In this document: positions 35,736 through 46,890 of the stretch, one piece after another | Layout of the letters: the number at the start of each line of letters is the position of its first letter | How positions within the stretch are numbered: position 1 is the first letter of the stretch | NCBI GenBank assembly: GCA_026182355.1 | Contig: JAPFBL010000069.1 | Location: 1,152,001-1,216,000, forward strand | Direction of reading: 5' to 3' | Length of the DNA stretch: 64,000 nucleotides | Origin: Hermatobates lingyangjiaoensis | Taxonomy: Eukaryota > Arthropoda > Insecta > Hemiptera > Hermatobatidae | Notes under the pieces: model-generated | Told to the model about the DNA's origin: nothing | The model's database searches: none | The model's input: the letters and a program-made list of their open reading frames with translations, nothing else | Translations under genes and position numbers: made by a program

Positions 35736-35830
35736 TTTGGAAAGTCCGTATTCAGGAAAAAAAGGCAGTAGGTCTTTTCTCTTGAAAAAGGATTTTCCGA
35801 AAATTTGGGTATGTTAGTTTACTCTGTATG
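35735..35830. repeat. Degenerate fold-back of PLE-like ends
   Basis: CTAACTCAAATTTTTGGAAAGTCC on the left pairs imperfectly with GGATTTTCCGAAAATTTGGG and TATGTTAG on the right. It is related to the 9895-10035 family; the CTGAAGA core is eroded to CTTGAAA. Confidence 0.55.
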
Positions 35831-35834
35831 TTAC

Positions 35835-36530
35835 TTTTAAAAAGAACAATATTATATCTTAATTAAAATTTTACAAAATAATTATATAAGAATCAAATTT
35901 GAACTCCGCATGAAAAATAGTAATATAATATTTTAAAATATTGGAATATTATGATAAATTAATAAGAACATTTAGCCAGATGTTTTATTGCTAATGTTTT
36001 TATTTAGCATTCTAATTCTATTCTAAAGGTCAGCTTCCTACGGTCTGGTATATTTTTTACTGTGGTATTTGGGTATATAAATATAAATTTAACGTGGACC
36101 AGTAATTACATACCGTTGAACTTGTTTGACTATTTGTGGATCCTTGGAACTCCATGTGAAGCACGTTGAGACGTTTGGTTTACATGCAATATATGTATGC
36201 ATCTCTTTTTACTGCATACTCCGTAAAATCCTCTAATGGTTCGTTCAATTTTAATAACTGTGGAAATACATTTACTTTGCCGAAAGTATTTTTGGAATTC
36301 AGAATGCCTCTCAGATTACTGGCTCGATGACCCTTCTAAAAGGTTCTATACCTGGACCAGTGGGTCTGCATTCTCACCGAGGAATGCTTCCAGTACATAC
36401 GTTATCCTAGTCTTTATTTTTTGCCTTTAATCTTCTGATTCTCAAATACTGTGGAATGATTAGACCAAAGAAAAAAAATAACACTGTAATTACTCTACAC
36501 GTGCAATCCAAATTCATGTTCATATATTTT
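35835..36530. other. AT-rich non-genic stretch
   Basis: No gene recognised. 36120-36400 is less AT-rich and carries a 64-codon plus frame without motifs. Confidence 0.45.
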
Positions 36531-36537
36531 ATATATG

Positions 36538-36679
36538 AATGATCAAACCACAATAAGAAATGGGAAAACAAGACTAAGATCTTTCAACCGTAACAAGCGG
36601 TCTTCGTCAGAGTCAAAACGTTGTTACGGTTGAAAGATCTTAGTCTTGTTTTCCCATTTCTTATTGTGGTTTGATCATT
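36538..36679. repeat. Perfect 59-bp inverted repeat (fold-back of element ends)
   Basis: Arms 36538-36596 and 36621-36679 are exact reverse complements separated by 24 nt. The outer part GATCAAACCACAATAAGAAA recurs at 60765-60950 and, diverged, at 10050-10145 and 63255-63420. A complete hammerhead-like motif on the minus strand spans the left arm and loop (36572-36614). A (TA)n-like tract flanks it on the left. Confidence 0.95.
36572..36614 (-). ncRNA. Small hammerhead-like ribozyme motif
   Basis: Minus strand: GACT, CTGACGA, A, GACCG, CTTGTTA, CGGTT, GAA, AGATCT, T, AGTC. Stem I is GACT/AGTC (4 bp). Stem II is GACCG/CGGTT (one G-T wobble). The AGATCT palindrome can only form stem III between two molecules. 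The core CTGANGA...GAA and a non-G base at the expected cleavage position are intact. The stem II sequence differs from the other families but pairing is kept. Confidence 0.6.
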
Positions 36680-37527
36680 GATTGTTGTTTCACGTGTTTA
36701 TGTGAAATCTTTTTATATTTTATATATATACCAATCGCAACCCAACGTTCATCAATCAAGATAATTTTATATTAAAACAAGAAGTATCAAATTCTATCTA
36801 TTTGTTAGAACCCTGAAGGTCCGCAGAACTCACTGTGACATTCAAATATTCCTTCAGACTCTGAATGCAAAAAAAGGAAAACAAGATATTTGTAATTTCC
36901 TAACTTGATAATTTCCAAGAAATAAATACGTCAAATAGAAACATATTTTTAATACATATTTTAAAAAGTCAAATTCTAATTAATAATCTGTTTACAATAG
37001 TCATTAAAATCAAACGTCTGCAAAATATTTCTATGTGAATGTTTTGATAAAAATGTTATGGGTCTTATAAGTTCTACAGATTGGAACGTAAATACTATCT
37101 TAAAACACCACCTTATAACACTCTTTAGGATCTTAATAGTGACATTTGTTAACTTAAAAATCATTTAAAATATTGATAAATGTATCAAAAACTGGATTAT
37201 TTACACAATAATCTTATTGTAAATATATATATTAACCCATTTCTTGAATTTTTTTTACACCAATACCTTACCAAGGATATTTTGAAGATAATGTGACCCT
37301 ATGGTTATGAATTGAATGTCATTTACACATTTCTATATCGCAAACAGACACAGATGCAAACAAACACATTAGTCTTTCTTTTTAGGTATGTGATATGTGC
37401 ATTATTTATGCTTTCTTAAAATGCAAGCTGACATACTTCAGATAAATGAGTAAGTTTTAATATTTGGGATTTGAATCATCTGCATGTTAAGATTTACAAT
37501 TAAAAACGGATATAATTTATATATATA

Positions 37528-37799
37528 AAATGAAACGGTCCAGCGGACTTTAAAATAAAAATCCAATTAAAAAGAAGGTAGAACAGAGATAGAAAAAGCA
37601 ATAACTCTTCTATATTTCGACCATCGTCATCATCAGGAGGCGAAGAGTCCCGCAAGAAAGTAGAACGGCGACTCACCGGCAAGAGCCGCCGCTCTACTTT
37701 CCTGCGGGACTCTTTGCCTCCTGATGACGACGATGGTCGAAATATAGAAGAATTATTCCTTTTTCTATCTCTGTGCTCCATCTTTTTAATTGGTTTTAT
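37528..37799. repeat. Fold-back element with two hammerhead-like motifs
   Basis: The left end GAAACGGTCCAGCGGACTTT is the family terminus seen at 450, 50.7 and 51.9 kb. Inverted arms run from about 37556 to 37799 around a short centre (CGGCGACTCACCGGC). The minus motif 37615-37636 and plus motif 37721-37742 both read CTGATGA, one base, GAC, GATG, GTC, GAAA, then ATAT. (TA)n tracts abut both sides. Open frames inside are palindrome artefacts. Confidence 0.9.
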
Positions 37800-39955
37800 A
37801 TATATATATATATATATCGATCAATTCGGCTTCCTTGTCGTCTTCAGGAGAGTAGAAAAAGCAGAAAAAACACAGTAGTGGAGATGGGAAAGCATCTACC
37901 AAGCACTCCAAAGTGAATGATTTGACTTTGTCGTATATATATATATATATATATATTTGAAAAAGTAATTTTCAGCCATCAAAACAATTGAGGTAATCAA
38001 TATTCAAATATCCACAGGACAACTCACATAATGAAATATAAAAATTAATACTCAGTCGGATATAAAACGAATAAGAGAGTATTATGAAAATATTGATGCG
38101 GACACGATATGCAAAACCCTGATTACCTGTTTTAATTTGTTAACACGTACTCTTGGTCTTTCGGCCATACTATGAAAAACCGATTGGATCTCAAAAACCT
38201 CTGCAGCATTGGTAATCCGTAGTAATTTACAAGATTATAAACTTTGGGTTAGACCTTCCCCCCACAAAAAAAAAAGAAAAACAGAAAAAATGCATTTTTA
38301 ATTTCCATAAATTCAAAGAGTAATTAATAAAGTAGATTGGTTACAACACAAAAAAATGACAATTATTGATTTCAAATGATCCGAACATCAATGTTTAGAC
38401 AAACTACATTATTTACATCATATGATGCATTCCTTAATATACATAACATTATTTTAAAGACAGCCAATTCTCTGATCTATATTGACTCAAGTTTGGCTTA
38501 ATCATTAGTGATAGGAATGTAACACTGAAATAAATCATGTAGTAGTCAGGTTTAGGTTGTTGACAAATTGAAAATAAAAAAAGACTGAAAATAAAAATAT
38601 TGAAAATAAAATAAACTAGGCACATTATTGATACTCCACATTAGCAAAATACAAAATGACGCATTTGCCCATCGTTTCGAAAAACAATTGTTGTACATCC
38701 GGAATTGAAAAATTCAATCGTCAAATTTCAAAAAGTTAATCGGTGAATCAACACAATGAAACATATTATCAACAAATTTCTGAAATTCTCACTTACCATC
38801 GATGTCTTAATTGACAATGTTTCCCCAAATGTGGCGCATAATTACAGAATTCATCTGCGGCTCAGGACAAGGACTATATTAGCATATGCCAATACAATCA
38901 ATTTCAGTGTTTAATACAGAATAGCAGACGACACGACAACGCACAAGTCCACCAAATCAGTAATCAATCAAGAAGAAGTTTCAATTATCCAACTGAATTT
39001 TTGAATTCACTTAAGTTTCCACGCATGCTACCGAGCGTTCTAAAATTGAAAATTAGGGTTCTCATTATACTTCAACGAAACATGAATCCAATAAACCATA
39101 CTTGGAACATTGAAACAGTACCATCAATACAACAATGGTACTAGGCTTTCAGTGGAAAAATTGATGAACAACATTATTAACAGTACAATTTGAAATAGAA
39201 AATTTAAAGGCGAAGGTATACAGTTGCCACCCATGGCAATGATTCTAACAGATATGGCATTCGAATTGAAACGATTGCAGTTTCCGGTGCTACTCACATT
39301 TACAATGACCAAGCACAAGGACAATCACTACAAATGTGTGGATTGAATCAGAATATATTTGCTTCTCACATGAACAGCTGTATGAGACTTGCTCACACAT
39401 CGGAAAACCTGCTAATCTATTTTTGTACGCACAAAAAAGGAAGCAAACACCAGAGAAAAAATATTTTGCATTCCAATACACTTCAATAAATACAATTAAA
39501 ACGAAAACTTAATTACCACGCTTTTCTGGATAAAACAACGAAAAATACATCTAATGATCTAATAAAAAATAAATTTAATATTGTTGTTCAATAAAAAAAC
39601 ATTATGCTTTAAAATAATTTTTTTATTTTACTTTTTCTTTCTGTCTCTATTGAATTTTTATAGATAAGGCAGAACAGCATCTGTCAGAACAGCTACTGTG
39701 TTAATAATTAAATACTACATTAAGATTAGCTTAAGTTAATATGACATTCATTAACAACTACCTTGGTGTCCTGTTCTTTTCTAACAATGAATAACAACTG
39801 CCGATTGACTACTGCAAGTAACTTTTTTCTGTTATGTATCCTATGTTAACTTCTAGATTTTAATAATTCTGTCGTGACAGAATTTTATTGATCATATATG
39901 TATATCTATTGTTCTTTGTTTGTTACTTCTAAATCAATTATACTCAATTCATATT
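37800..39955. other. AT-rich non-genic stretch
   Basis: Starts with a (TA)n tract (37798-37817), followed by a GTCGTCTTCAGGAGAGTAG fragment like an element end (about 37838-37856) and another (TA)n at 37935-37956. Nothing is recognisable in the rest; the overlapping minus frames at 39124-39481 have no motif. Confidence 0.45.
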
Positions 39956-40025
39956 TATATTTTTGGAAGTCTGGTTGGAAAAAATTTTCATATTCCTTGT
40001 TACGTTCGCATCTGGTAATTGCCAG

Positions 40026-40119
40026 TTAGTAAGTGCCAACAAAGTACGAGTAGGTTTGTTGCGATCGAAGATGGAGAACGTCCGAAAGCGCTCCAACGAC
40101 TCCATGATCATCTTACGAG
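40026..40119 (+). CDS. Possible internal exon, unidentified
   Basis: Between a GGTAATTGCCAG acceptor-like site and a GAG/GTATGA donor-like site lies a 94-nt segment with high G/C at third positions (AAC GTC CGA AAG CGC TCC AAC GAC TCC ATG ATC ATC). This is unlike its AT-rich flanks. It would encode a peptide including LRSKMENVRKRSNDSMIIL, basic and Ser/Asn-rich, starting in phase 0 and ending with one extra base. This codon pattern is the strongest hint of host coding sequence in the window. The protein is not recognised; an old transposon fragment is the alternative. The acceptor tract is mediocre. Confidence 0.4.
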
Positions 40120-40129
40120 GTATGACGGT

Positions 40130-40920
40130 TTTACCTATTTCTAAAATAAATTGCCATACAAGTTACGATTATGATAAAACACGGTTCCTAACTATACTGA
40201 TTAGTAGGTTTCAATGGATCTTCGCACATTTTTCACTCATGAATTTTGTGAAAAATAAATAATGTAATATCCAAGCAAATTCGATAATTTATTAAATTAT
40301 AACATAATTACTAACATTTTGAAACTGATTTTAAATTACAAACCTTGAGATGTTTAATAAAATAATGATGAAATAAGTTAATTTCAAAAATAATATTTCC
40401 CAAAGGTAATTTTGTTTTTATTTTTAAACAAAAAGTTGAGAAGAAAATTGAATGCGGAAATACTAACTGGAAGAGAAAAACCGGTCACAGACTATGGAAA
40501 CAACTGGGACCAAATTTTAATCAACTCTTTTCAAAGTAAACATCAACAATAGGAGACTTGTTTATGGAAATTTCAACGAGGGGAAAAAAAATGAAATTAA
40601 GTGAATCCATAACATTTTACCCAGAAAAAAGAAAGAATTACACTTTTAAATCCACAGATCGTAACTAGCTGATATATACTTGAACATATATAAATATTGT
40701 AAATTTTCAGATTTATCTTCCTTTATATATATTTTATTAAAAATTACTCCAAATCTATACAGAAAAATTTTCCGTTTTTTTTTTTTGTCATAAAAGTGTG
40801 AAATTGAATAAATTATTTCAAATACCAGTAAGAAGGCTGTGTATATGAAAAAAAAGTAAAAAATGAATTTTTCTCTCGGAATACATAATAATATTAATAT
40901 AATAATGAATATGGATATGA
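40130..40920. other. AT-rich non-genic stretch
   Basis: Nothing recognised; the 96-codon minus frame at 40646-40936 is hydrophobic low-complexity. Confidence 0.5.
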
Positions 40921-40923
40921 ATA

Positions 40924-41522
40924 CAGGGTGTTCCAAAAGTAACCGAACAGCAAACTTAAATAAAAATTGTACATCAAAAACAACAAATTTAATAGGTATA
41001 TTTAGTATTTACAAATGTTCAAAATGTCAATTTACAACAACCACATGTCATTTCTTCTTTTATGTCATTTTACGTTATCCTCGTTACTATTAATTTCCTT
41101 CTGTGAGTAGTAATGTTTGGAATGACTTTTGTTGTGTGATCATATTGATTTTGTTCTGACGTCATTGCTTGATTTTTTAATAATACTTTTGGTCGCCGAG
41201 GACCAATCGAATGGCCTGCTAGATCTCCGAATCTGACCCCGCCTGATTTTTTTCTATGGGGAGTTCTAAAGAACGCGGTTTATGCTAAAAAGCCCAGACA
41301 ATTGATCAACTAAAACAAAGTATTCAGGACGAATGGAACCAAATTTCAGAGGAAACTTACCAGAAAGTATGTCGCAGTGTTGTCAAAAGATGTAGTGATT
41401 GTATTGAAGTTCAAGGTAAACATTTTGAACATTTGTAAATACTAAATATACCTATTAAATTTGTTGTTTTTGATGTACAATTTTTTTTAAGTTTGCGGTT
41501 CGGTTACTTTTGGAACAACCTG
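40924..41522 (+). mobile_element. Tc1/mariner-type element, internally deleted
   Basis: A 599-bp element with terminal inverted repeats of about 102 bp (40924-41026 and 41421-41522). It starts CAGGGTGTTCCAAAAGTAAC, ends GGTTACTTTTGGAACAACCTG, and is flanked by TA at 40922-40923 and 41523-41524. TA duplication and a DDE-type transposase remnant place it in the Tc1/mariner/IS630 group. Most of the transposase gene is missing, and the right inverted repeat overlaps its last codons. Confidence 0.93.
41197..41438 (+). pseudogene. Mariner-like transposase C-terminal remnant
   Basis: The first frame reads RGPIEWPARSPNLTPPDFF then LWG, the conserved WPARSPDLxPxDFFLWG block holding the last catalytic acidic residue of Tc1/mariner-like DDE transposases. 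After about 30 residues a stop appears (near 41311), and the reading continues in the +1 frame with TIDQLKQSIQDEWNQISEE and ends at 41436-41438 after a GKHFEHL tail. One frameshift and loss of the N-terminal two thirds make it non-functional. Confidence 0.9.
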
Positions 41523-42385
41523 TATAATAATGTCTAGTAATTGAGGAATATATGATTTCATGATTCAATATTCCATTAAACTGTGGAAAATTCTAATATG
41601 TGGATTAATATATGTAATTCAATATACAGGAAAGAAGCTAACATGTTTTGACTATGATTGAACCTGTTAGAACCACTTGATAAACTCAGCAGGAGAAAGA
41701 AGGTAGGACACGTATTTTAATAAAGTGATGAAAACGATATAAAAGCCAGGAAGTTTAGGGCGAAGAGGGAATTTAGAAAGATGTAAGTAAACTATTGTCA
41801 TCTTGTTAAGATTCAGTTAACTGTTAATTTTAAATAAACTAAATTTTATAGCAATAGAAATGCCAAATTTATTTAATAAAGTCTTGATATCCCTTAGCTA
41901 CAACGATATTTCCTACATAATCATTTAGCTTGTATCGAATTCATATCATGTTTATCCAATACCTTTATTTTTATGTTATTTCATATGTAAATTGAAAACA
42001 ATAAATAATGTTACTGAATTAAGGAATTTTAAATAAAAAAATTGTTGTTTTTAGTTCTTACAGTTATCCTTTTAACATTATGTAAATACTTGGCTGTTTT
42101 ATATCTGAAATGTTTGACTTCATGATAATTTCTTATTTCTCTTTGTTCTATTATCTATTGAAATATTTCAAATCAACTGCATTCACTGGGGTTTTTTTTG
42201 TCTCAAACTCCAAGAATGACAGCACCTTCTGTTAATTTAGTTTTATTCTAATAATATGATTGTTACAGTCATTTTTAATTCAAAAATAAATACTGATTTG
42301 TCAGTATCTGAAGTTTTACTACAATATTTAATTCATTCATACATTAATTATTTCCAATATTAATGGGAATAAAATATTTAAAAAG

Positions 42386-42392
42386 AAAAAAA
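42386..42392 (-). terminator. Pol III terminator of tRNA-Asp copy 1
   Basis: Seven T on the minus strand, 3 nt after the tRNA 3' end. Confidence 0.85.
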
Positions 42393-42395
42393 GTC

Positions 42396-42467
42396 CTCCC
42401 CGGCGGGGAATCGAACCCCGGTCTCCCGCGTGACAGGCGGGGATACTAACCACTATACTACCGAGGA
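42396..42467 (-). tRNA. trnD-GUC: tRNA-Asp(GTC), copy 1
   Basis: A 72-nt cloverleaf without intron and without encoded CCA. Acceptor TCCTCGG pairs with CCGGGGA (one G-T), and the discriminator is G. The D arm carries A box TAGTATAGTGG, the anticodon GTC is at 42432-42434 in the loop CTGTCAC, the anticodon stem is CCCGC/GCGGG, and the B box is GGTTCGATTCC. The sequence is identical to the copies at 47876 and 57839. The internal promoter is complete and a T run follows, so it should be functional. Confidence 0.98.
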
Positions 42468-42889
42468 TCTGTTCACAAACCCTGACATTTTAGAAACACA
42501 ATCATCCTAGTCTAGTAATTAATTTCTTTACAACTATGAAAGTGTATATTCACGAATAAAATAATGTATTATTGTATTTCTAATTTTTTGTAATATCTTA
42601 TATTACGTCTAATGGTATATTCTTATTATTTATGGAAACTCAGGTCAGTTGTAAGGTATTATTGAAATATAACTGGTATTTTTAGCAGAAGGAGGCTAAG
42701 AAAAAAGGTGACTAATCAAATGAATATGCGCTAACTACTAAGAGTTCCCCAGAAGATGTATTCACGGTGGACCAAGGATTGACTGATTATCATCTGAATA
42801 AAAAAAAAGTACATCACTTAGGATATAAATTATCAGTATGCTTCGACAAGGTACTTATCGCTGAACCCTATACAAATGATGATGAGGTA

Positions 42890-43420
42890 CAAATTATTCT
42901 CTATGGTCTCAAATTTAAAGACTGACTGAACCTTCTGCCAATTTACTTTTATTCTAATAATATTGTCATTACATGATTATTGTCATAATTGTCATAATGA
43001 TGATAATAATATTGTCATATACTGTAGACGTATATAGCTATACCTTCTAAACGTTACCATTCATTTAGATTTTAAAAAAAAAATAATGTTTGCTGAACGT
43101 CAGGATTTAATAAACCAAATGGCAAAATATGAATAGTACATTTACTACACTGTTTTTGTGCAGCAAATAATTGGTCTTTTCAGTGGGAAACAGTGCAGTA
43201 AATGAAGCAAAAAAATTAAACATCAATTATCTTTTGCAACAAGAAAATACAAATATACGTCATAAAAAATTAGATTTACATATCATATAAGTATATATTT
43301 AATTGCCAACATGAGATCGTCCGATAGGGCAACATATAAAAAAAAGATTACAAAAAATAAGATATAATATAAGTATATATTGCCAACATGAAACCGTCCG
43401 AATAGGGCAAAATATAAAAA
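42890..43420. repeat. Partial duplicate block and small direct repeat
   Basis: 42890-43085 matches 47568-47725 (ACAAATTATTCTC.ATGGTCTC, ACTTTTATTCTAATAATATTG, GTAGACGTATATAGCTAT) but no tRNA follows. At 43280-43420 a segment with TGCCAACATGA and ACCGTCCGA/ATCGTCCGATAGGGCAA occurs twice, directly before the 1.64-kb tandem unit. Confidence 0.7.
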
Positions 43421-45057
43421 TCTGGAGTGGCCTACACTCTACTTTACTATAAGTAACTCAATGTCAAATTTCTTGAGTATATAAAACATAACGTATCATT
43501 TAAACATAACATAAATATCTAAATGGGATATAATTATTAGCATTGCATTCGTGAGGTAGTACAGATAGTGATTGAAGGACATATCAATTTATAAGCTTAT
43601 TTTTGTACATCACAAATAATTTATTATTTGCAAATAATTTCATTAGTATAACTACAGCAGTAATATCATTTTTGAAAAACCAATGTGAACATTTCTTGAA
43701 ACGAAATATTATCCTACAAGAGAACATGGCTATTGTTCAAATAGCCAGTAGATTTCTTACATCGTTTACTTAACATCCTTCTACATTGAATATTAATGTA
43801 AAATTTTCAAATTTAAAACAGTAAAATACCCTTTTCTTCTCTGAAAAACATCTTAAACAGCGAAGAAAATGTTGTTTTAAGGTGATTTGTTAATTAAAGA
43901 CGAACGATAATTACAGTTATTAATCTCTAAACGAAAGATTTATATTTTGAATTATCTTTTACATTTTTGGTTTTTAACAGAATTATTATACTGGGAATTT
44001 TATGGCTTCTTAGTATTTAATAAGATCATTTTCCTTACCCTTTGTCAAATAACATATATACGAATTTTTTTTTAATGAGTGTTATCATTTACCTGCACAA
44101 TATTATTCCTCTTACATCTCTTATAAGTCAATAATATATTTTCATTTTTCCATTAGAAACATCAATTTTATCTCAGTGGATTTGCTCAAAAAATTTCTAA
44201 GTCAATGTAAACAATGTAAAAAAATACAAAAAATTCGACAAGTATAGCAGGTGATCTCTTAGTCTAGGATAAACAAAGAAATTTTATATCGTTATTGCTC
44301 TTTTCCGTAATTGAAACTTCATGATTTTTTTTTTCCGAATTGCTAATTTTTTGTTCCATTTTTGGTCAAATTTTCATAATTTTTTAACGAGCCGTTTAGC
44401 GTCAAAAAAACATTTTCTGAAAACACAAATCATACTCTAACGCCCCTTTAGCGAATGTAATTTTAGAAAAAAATATCTCAACTCATTGTTTATATAATGT
44501 TCTATTTATAGGCATAGTGTAATTCTTGTCCGTCAAACAGTATGGCTTGTATTGCTCTCACAAGGTTTGAGATTGAATTATAAGTCAAAATTTTTACATT
44601 TTATTGAAAAAAAAAATATTTCCTGTTGTCTTAAAATTCTGAATATATTTTTCGTTTGTTGCATTTGTAACTTCAAAGATAATGTCAAAATTTCAAAACT
44701 CTAGGGTTATCAGTTTAGGAGAAATAAATGTTTTAAAGAAAACGGTTTTTGGCAAAAAAAGTGACTTTCCCATCATGCATAATTCTTCCCAAACAATACG
44801 GATCTTCGTCTTTACGGGGCCCATTTTTGTGTAAAATATCAACTTAATCCATCAATGATTCTGGACCGTAGCGTGGTAACAAGCAATGCTAACACACGCA
44901 CCCACCCACGCACCAACCCACCCACACACACACACAGACATCATCGTAAAAACTTCAATAAAACGACTTCTGGGACCTCAAAACATGTAATTCCGTCAAA
45001 ATCTCGAGATCGAATTTTTTCACGATCACTATACTTTACTTATAGTAAAGTAAAAAA
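43421..45057 (+). repeat. 1.64-kb tandem unit, copy 1
   Basis: Runs from TCTGGAGTGGCCTACACTC to an end hairpin ACTTTACT/TAT/AGTAAAGT near 45036-45054. The next copy starts at once. The interior is AT-rich and non-coding. The 3' quarter includes TTGTCCGTCAAACAGTATGG, a CA/CCCA-rich block and AAATCTCGAGATCGAATTTT. Eroded relatives occur at 11298-11640, about 30830-30910 and 58300-58440, so the unit is a dispersed family that happens to be tandem here. The class is uncertain; it is non-autonomous. Confidence 0.9.
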
Positions 45058-46690
45058 TCTGGAGTGGCCTACACTCTACTTTACTATAAGTAACTTAATG
45101 TCAAATTTCTTGAGTATATAAAACATAACGTCTCATTTAAGCATAACGTAAACATCTAAATGGGATATAATTATTAGCCTGTCATTCCTGAGGTAGTACA
45201 GATAGTGATTGAAGGACATATCAATTTATAAGCTTATTTTTGTACATCACAAATAATTTATTATTTGCAAATAATTTCATTAGTATAACTACAGCAGTAA
45301 TAACATTTTTGAAAAACCAAAGTGAACATTTCTTGAAACGAAATAGTATCCTACAAGAGAACATGGCTATTGTTCAAATAACCAGTAGATTTCTTACATC
45401 GTTTACTTGACATCCTTCTACATTGAATATTAATGTAAAATTTTCAAATTTGAAACAGTAAAATACTCTTTTTTTCTCTGAAAAACTTCTTAAACAGCGA
45501 AGAAAATGTTGTTTTAAGGTGATTTGTTAATTAAAGATGTACGATAATTACAGTTATTAATCTCTAAACGAAAGATTTATATTTTGAATTATCTTTTACA
45601 TTTTTGGTTTTTAACAGAATTATTATCCTGGGAATTTTATGGCTTCTTAGTATTTAATAAGATCATTTTCCTTCCCCTTTGTCAAATAACATATATACGA
45701 ATTTTTTTTTAATGAGTGTTATCATTTACCTCCACAATATTATTCCTCTTACATCTCTTATAAGTCAATAATATATTTTCATTTTTCCATTAGAAACATC
45801 AATTTTATCTCAGTGGATTCGCTCAAAAAATTTCTAAGTCAATGTTATCAATGTAAAAAAATACAAAAAATTCGACAAGTATAGCAGGTGATCTCTTAGT
45901 CTAGAATAAACAAAGAGTTTTTATATCGTTATTGCTCTTTCCCGTAATTGAAACTTCATGAATTTTTTTTTTGAATTGCTAATTTTTTGTTCCATTTTTG
46001 GTCAAATTTTCATTTTTTTTTAATGAGCCGTTTAGCGTCAAAAAATCATTTTCTGAAAACACAAATCGTACTGTAACGCCCCTTTAGCGAAAGTAATTTA
46101 AAAAAAAAATATCTCAACTTATTTGCCATATAATGTTCTATTTGTAGGCATAGTTTCATTCTTGTCCGTCAAACAGTATGGCTTGTATTGCTCTCACAAG
46201 GTTTGAGATTGAATTATAAGTCAAAATTTTTACATTTTATTGAAAAAAAAATGTTTCCTGTTGTCTTAAAATTGTGAATATATTTTTCGTTTGTTGCATT
46301 TGTATCTTCAAAGATAATGTCAAAATTTCAAAACTCTAGGGTTATCAGTTTAGGAGAAATAAATGTTTTAAAGAAAACGGTTTTTGGCAAAAAAAGTGAC
46401 TTTTCCATCATGCATAATTCTTCCCAAACAATAGGGATCTTCGTCTAAATGGGGCCCATTTTTGTGTAAAATATCAACTTAATCCATCAAAGATTCTGGA
46501 CCGTAGCGTGGTAACAAGCAATGCTAACACACGCACCCACCCACCCACCCACCCACCCACACACACACAGACATCATCGTAAAAACGTCATAAAACGACT
46601 TCTGGTACCTCAAAACATGTAATTCCGTCAAAATCTCGAGATCGAATTTTTTCACGATCACTATACTTTACTTATAGTAAAGTAAAAAGT
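45058..46690 (+). repeat. 1.64-kb tandem unit, copy 2
   Basis: Direct repeat of 43421-45057 offset by 1637 bp, with scattered substitutions and small indels. The CCCAC block near 46535 has more repeats than its partner. It ends with the same AGTAAAGTAAAA hairpin tail. Divergence is low but spread evenly, so the duplication is recent but not brand new. Confidence 0.93.
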
Positions 46691-46694
46691 TTAC

Positions 46695-46890
46695 AAGAGA
46701 ACAACAACACGTAGAAACAATTTAAATTTTGACTTCGTTGACATCAGTAGAAGGAAAAGAAGAAGGTGAGGAATTCTGATCGGCTAACAATCAGGAACTG
46801 TCCAACACAAATTACTTCAATAATTCGACCTCGTCAACGTAAGGAGAAGATGAAGTATTCTGCTCAACAAAGGTTTAGTTAACAGAGAAC
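46695..46890. repeat. PLE-terminus-like fragments, degenerate
   Basis: ACAACACGTAGAAACAATTT, TCGACCTCGTCAACGTAAGG and GACATCAGTAGAAGGAAAAG resemble the CATCAGGAG...CGAAAT ends seen at 28.5 kb (with GTAGAAACAATACACAACTC). No complete core remains. Confidence 0.45.

Larger units (their letters stand above)
41690..42730 (-). repeat. Duplicated block carrying tRNA-Asp, copy 1
   Basis: Diverged homology with about 46900-48215, in the same order: AAAACGATATAAAAGC, an ATTGAAAACAATA... TTACTGAATTAAG stretch, CACCTTCTG... TTATTCTAATAATAT, the tRNA gene, then CATTTTAGAAACACAATCAT and TTAATTTCTTTACAACTA. Similarity outside the tRNA is clearly lower than inside it, so the duplication is old. A further partial copy without a tRNA lies at about 42890-43085. 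Confidence 0.85.

Noticed and set aside
37500..37781. 93-codon minus-strand frame with RRKVERRLLPVSRRSTFL
   Set aside because: It translates through a palindromic fold-back element; both arms give related peptides. The frames at 50552-50850 and 51471-51917 are the same kind of artefact.
44855..45121. 88-codon frame rich in Thr/His/Pro
   Set aside because: Runs across the CCCAC/CA simple repeat and the junction of the two 1.64-kb units; not coding.
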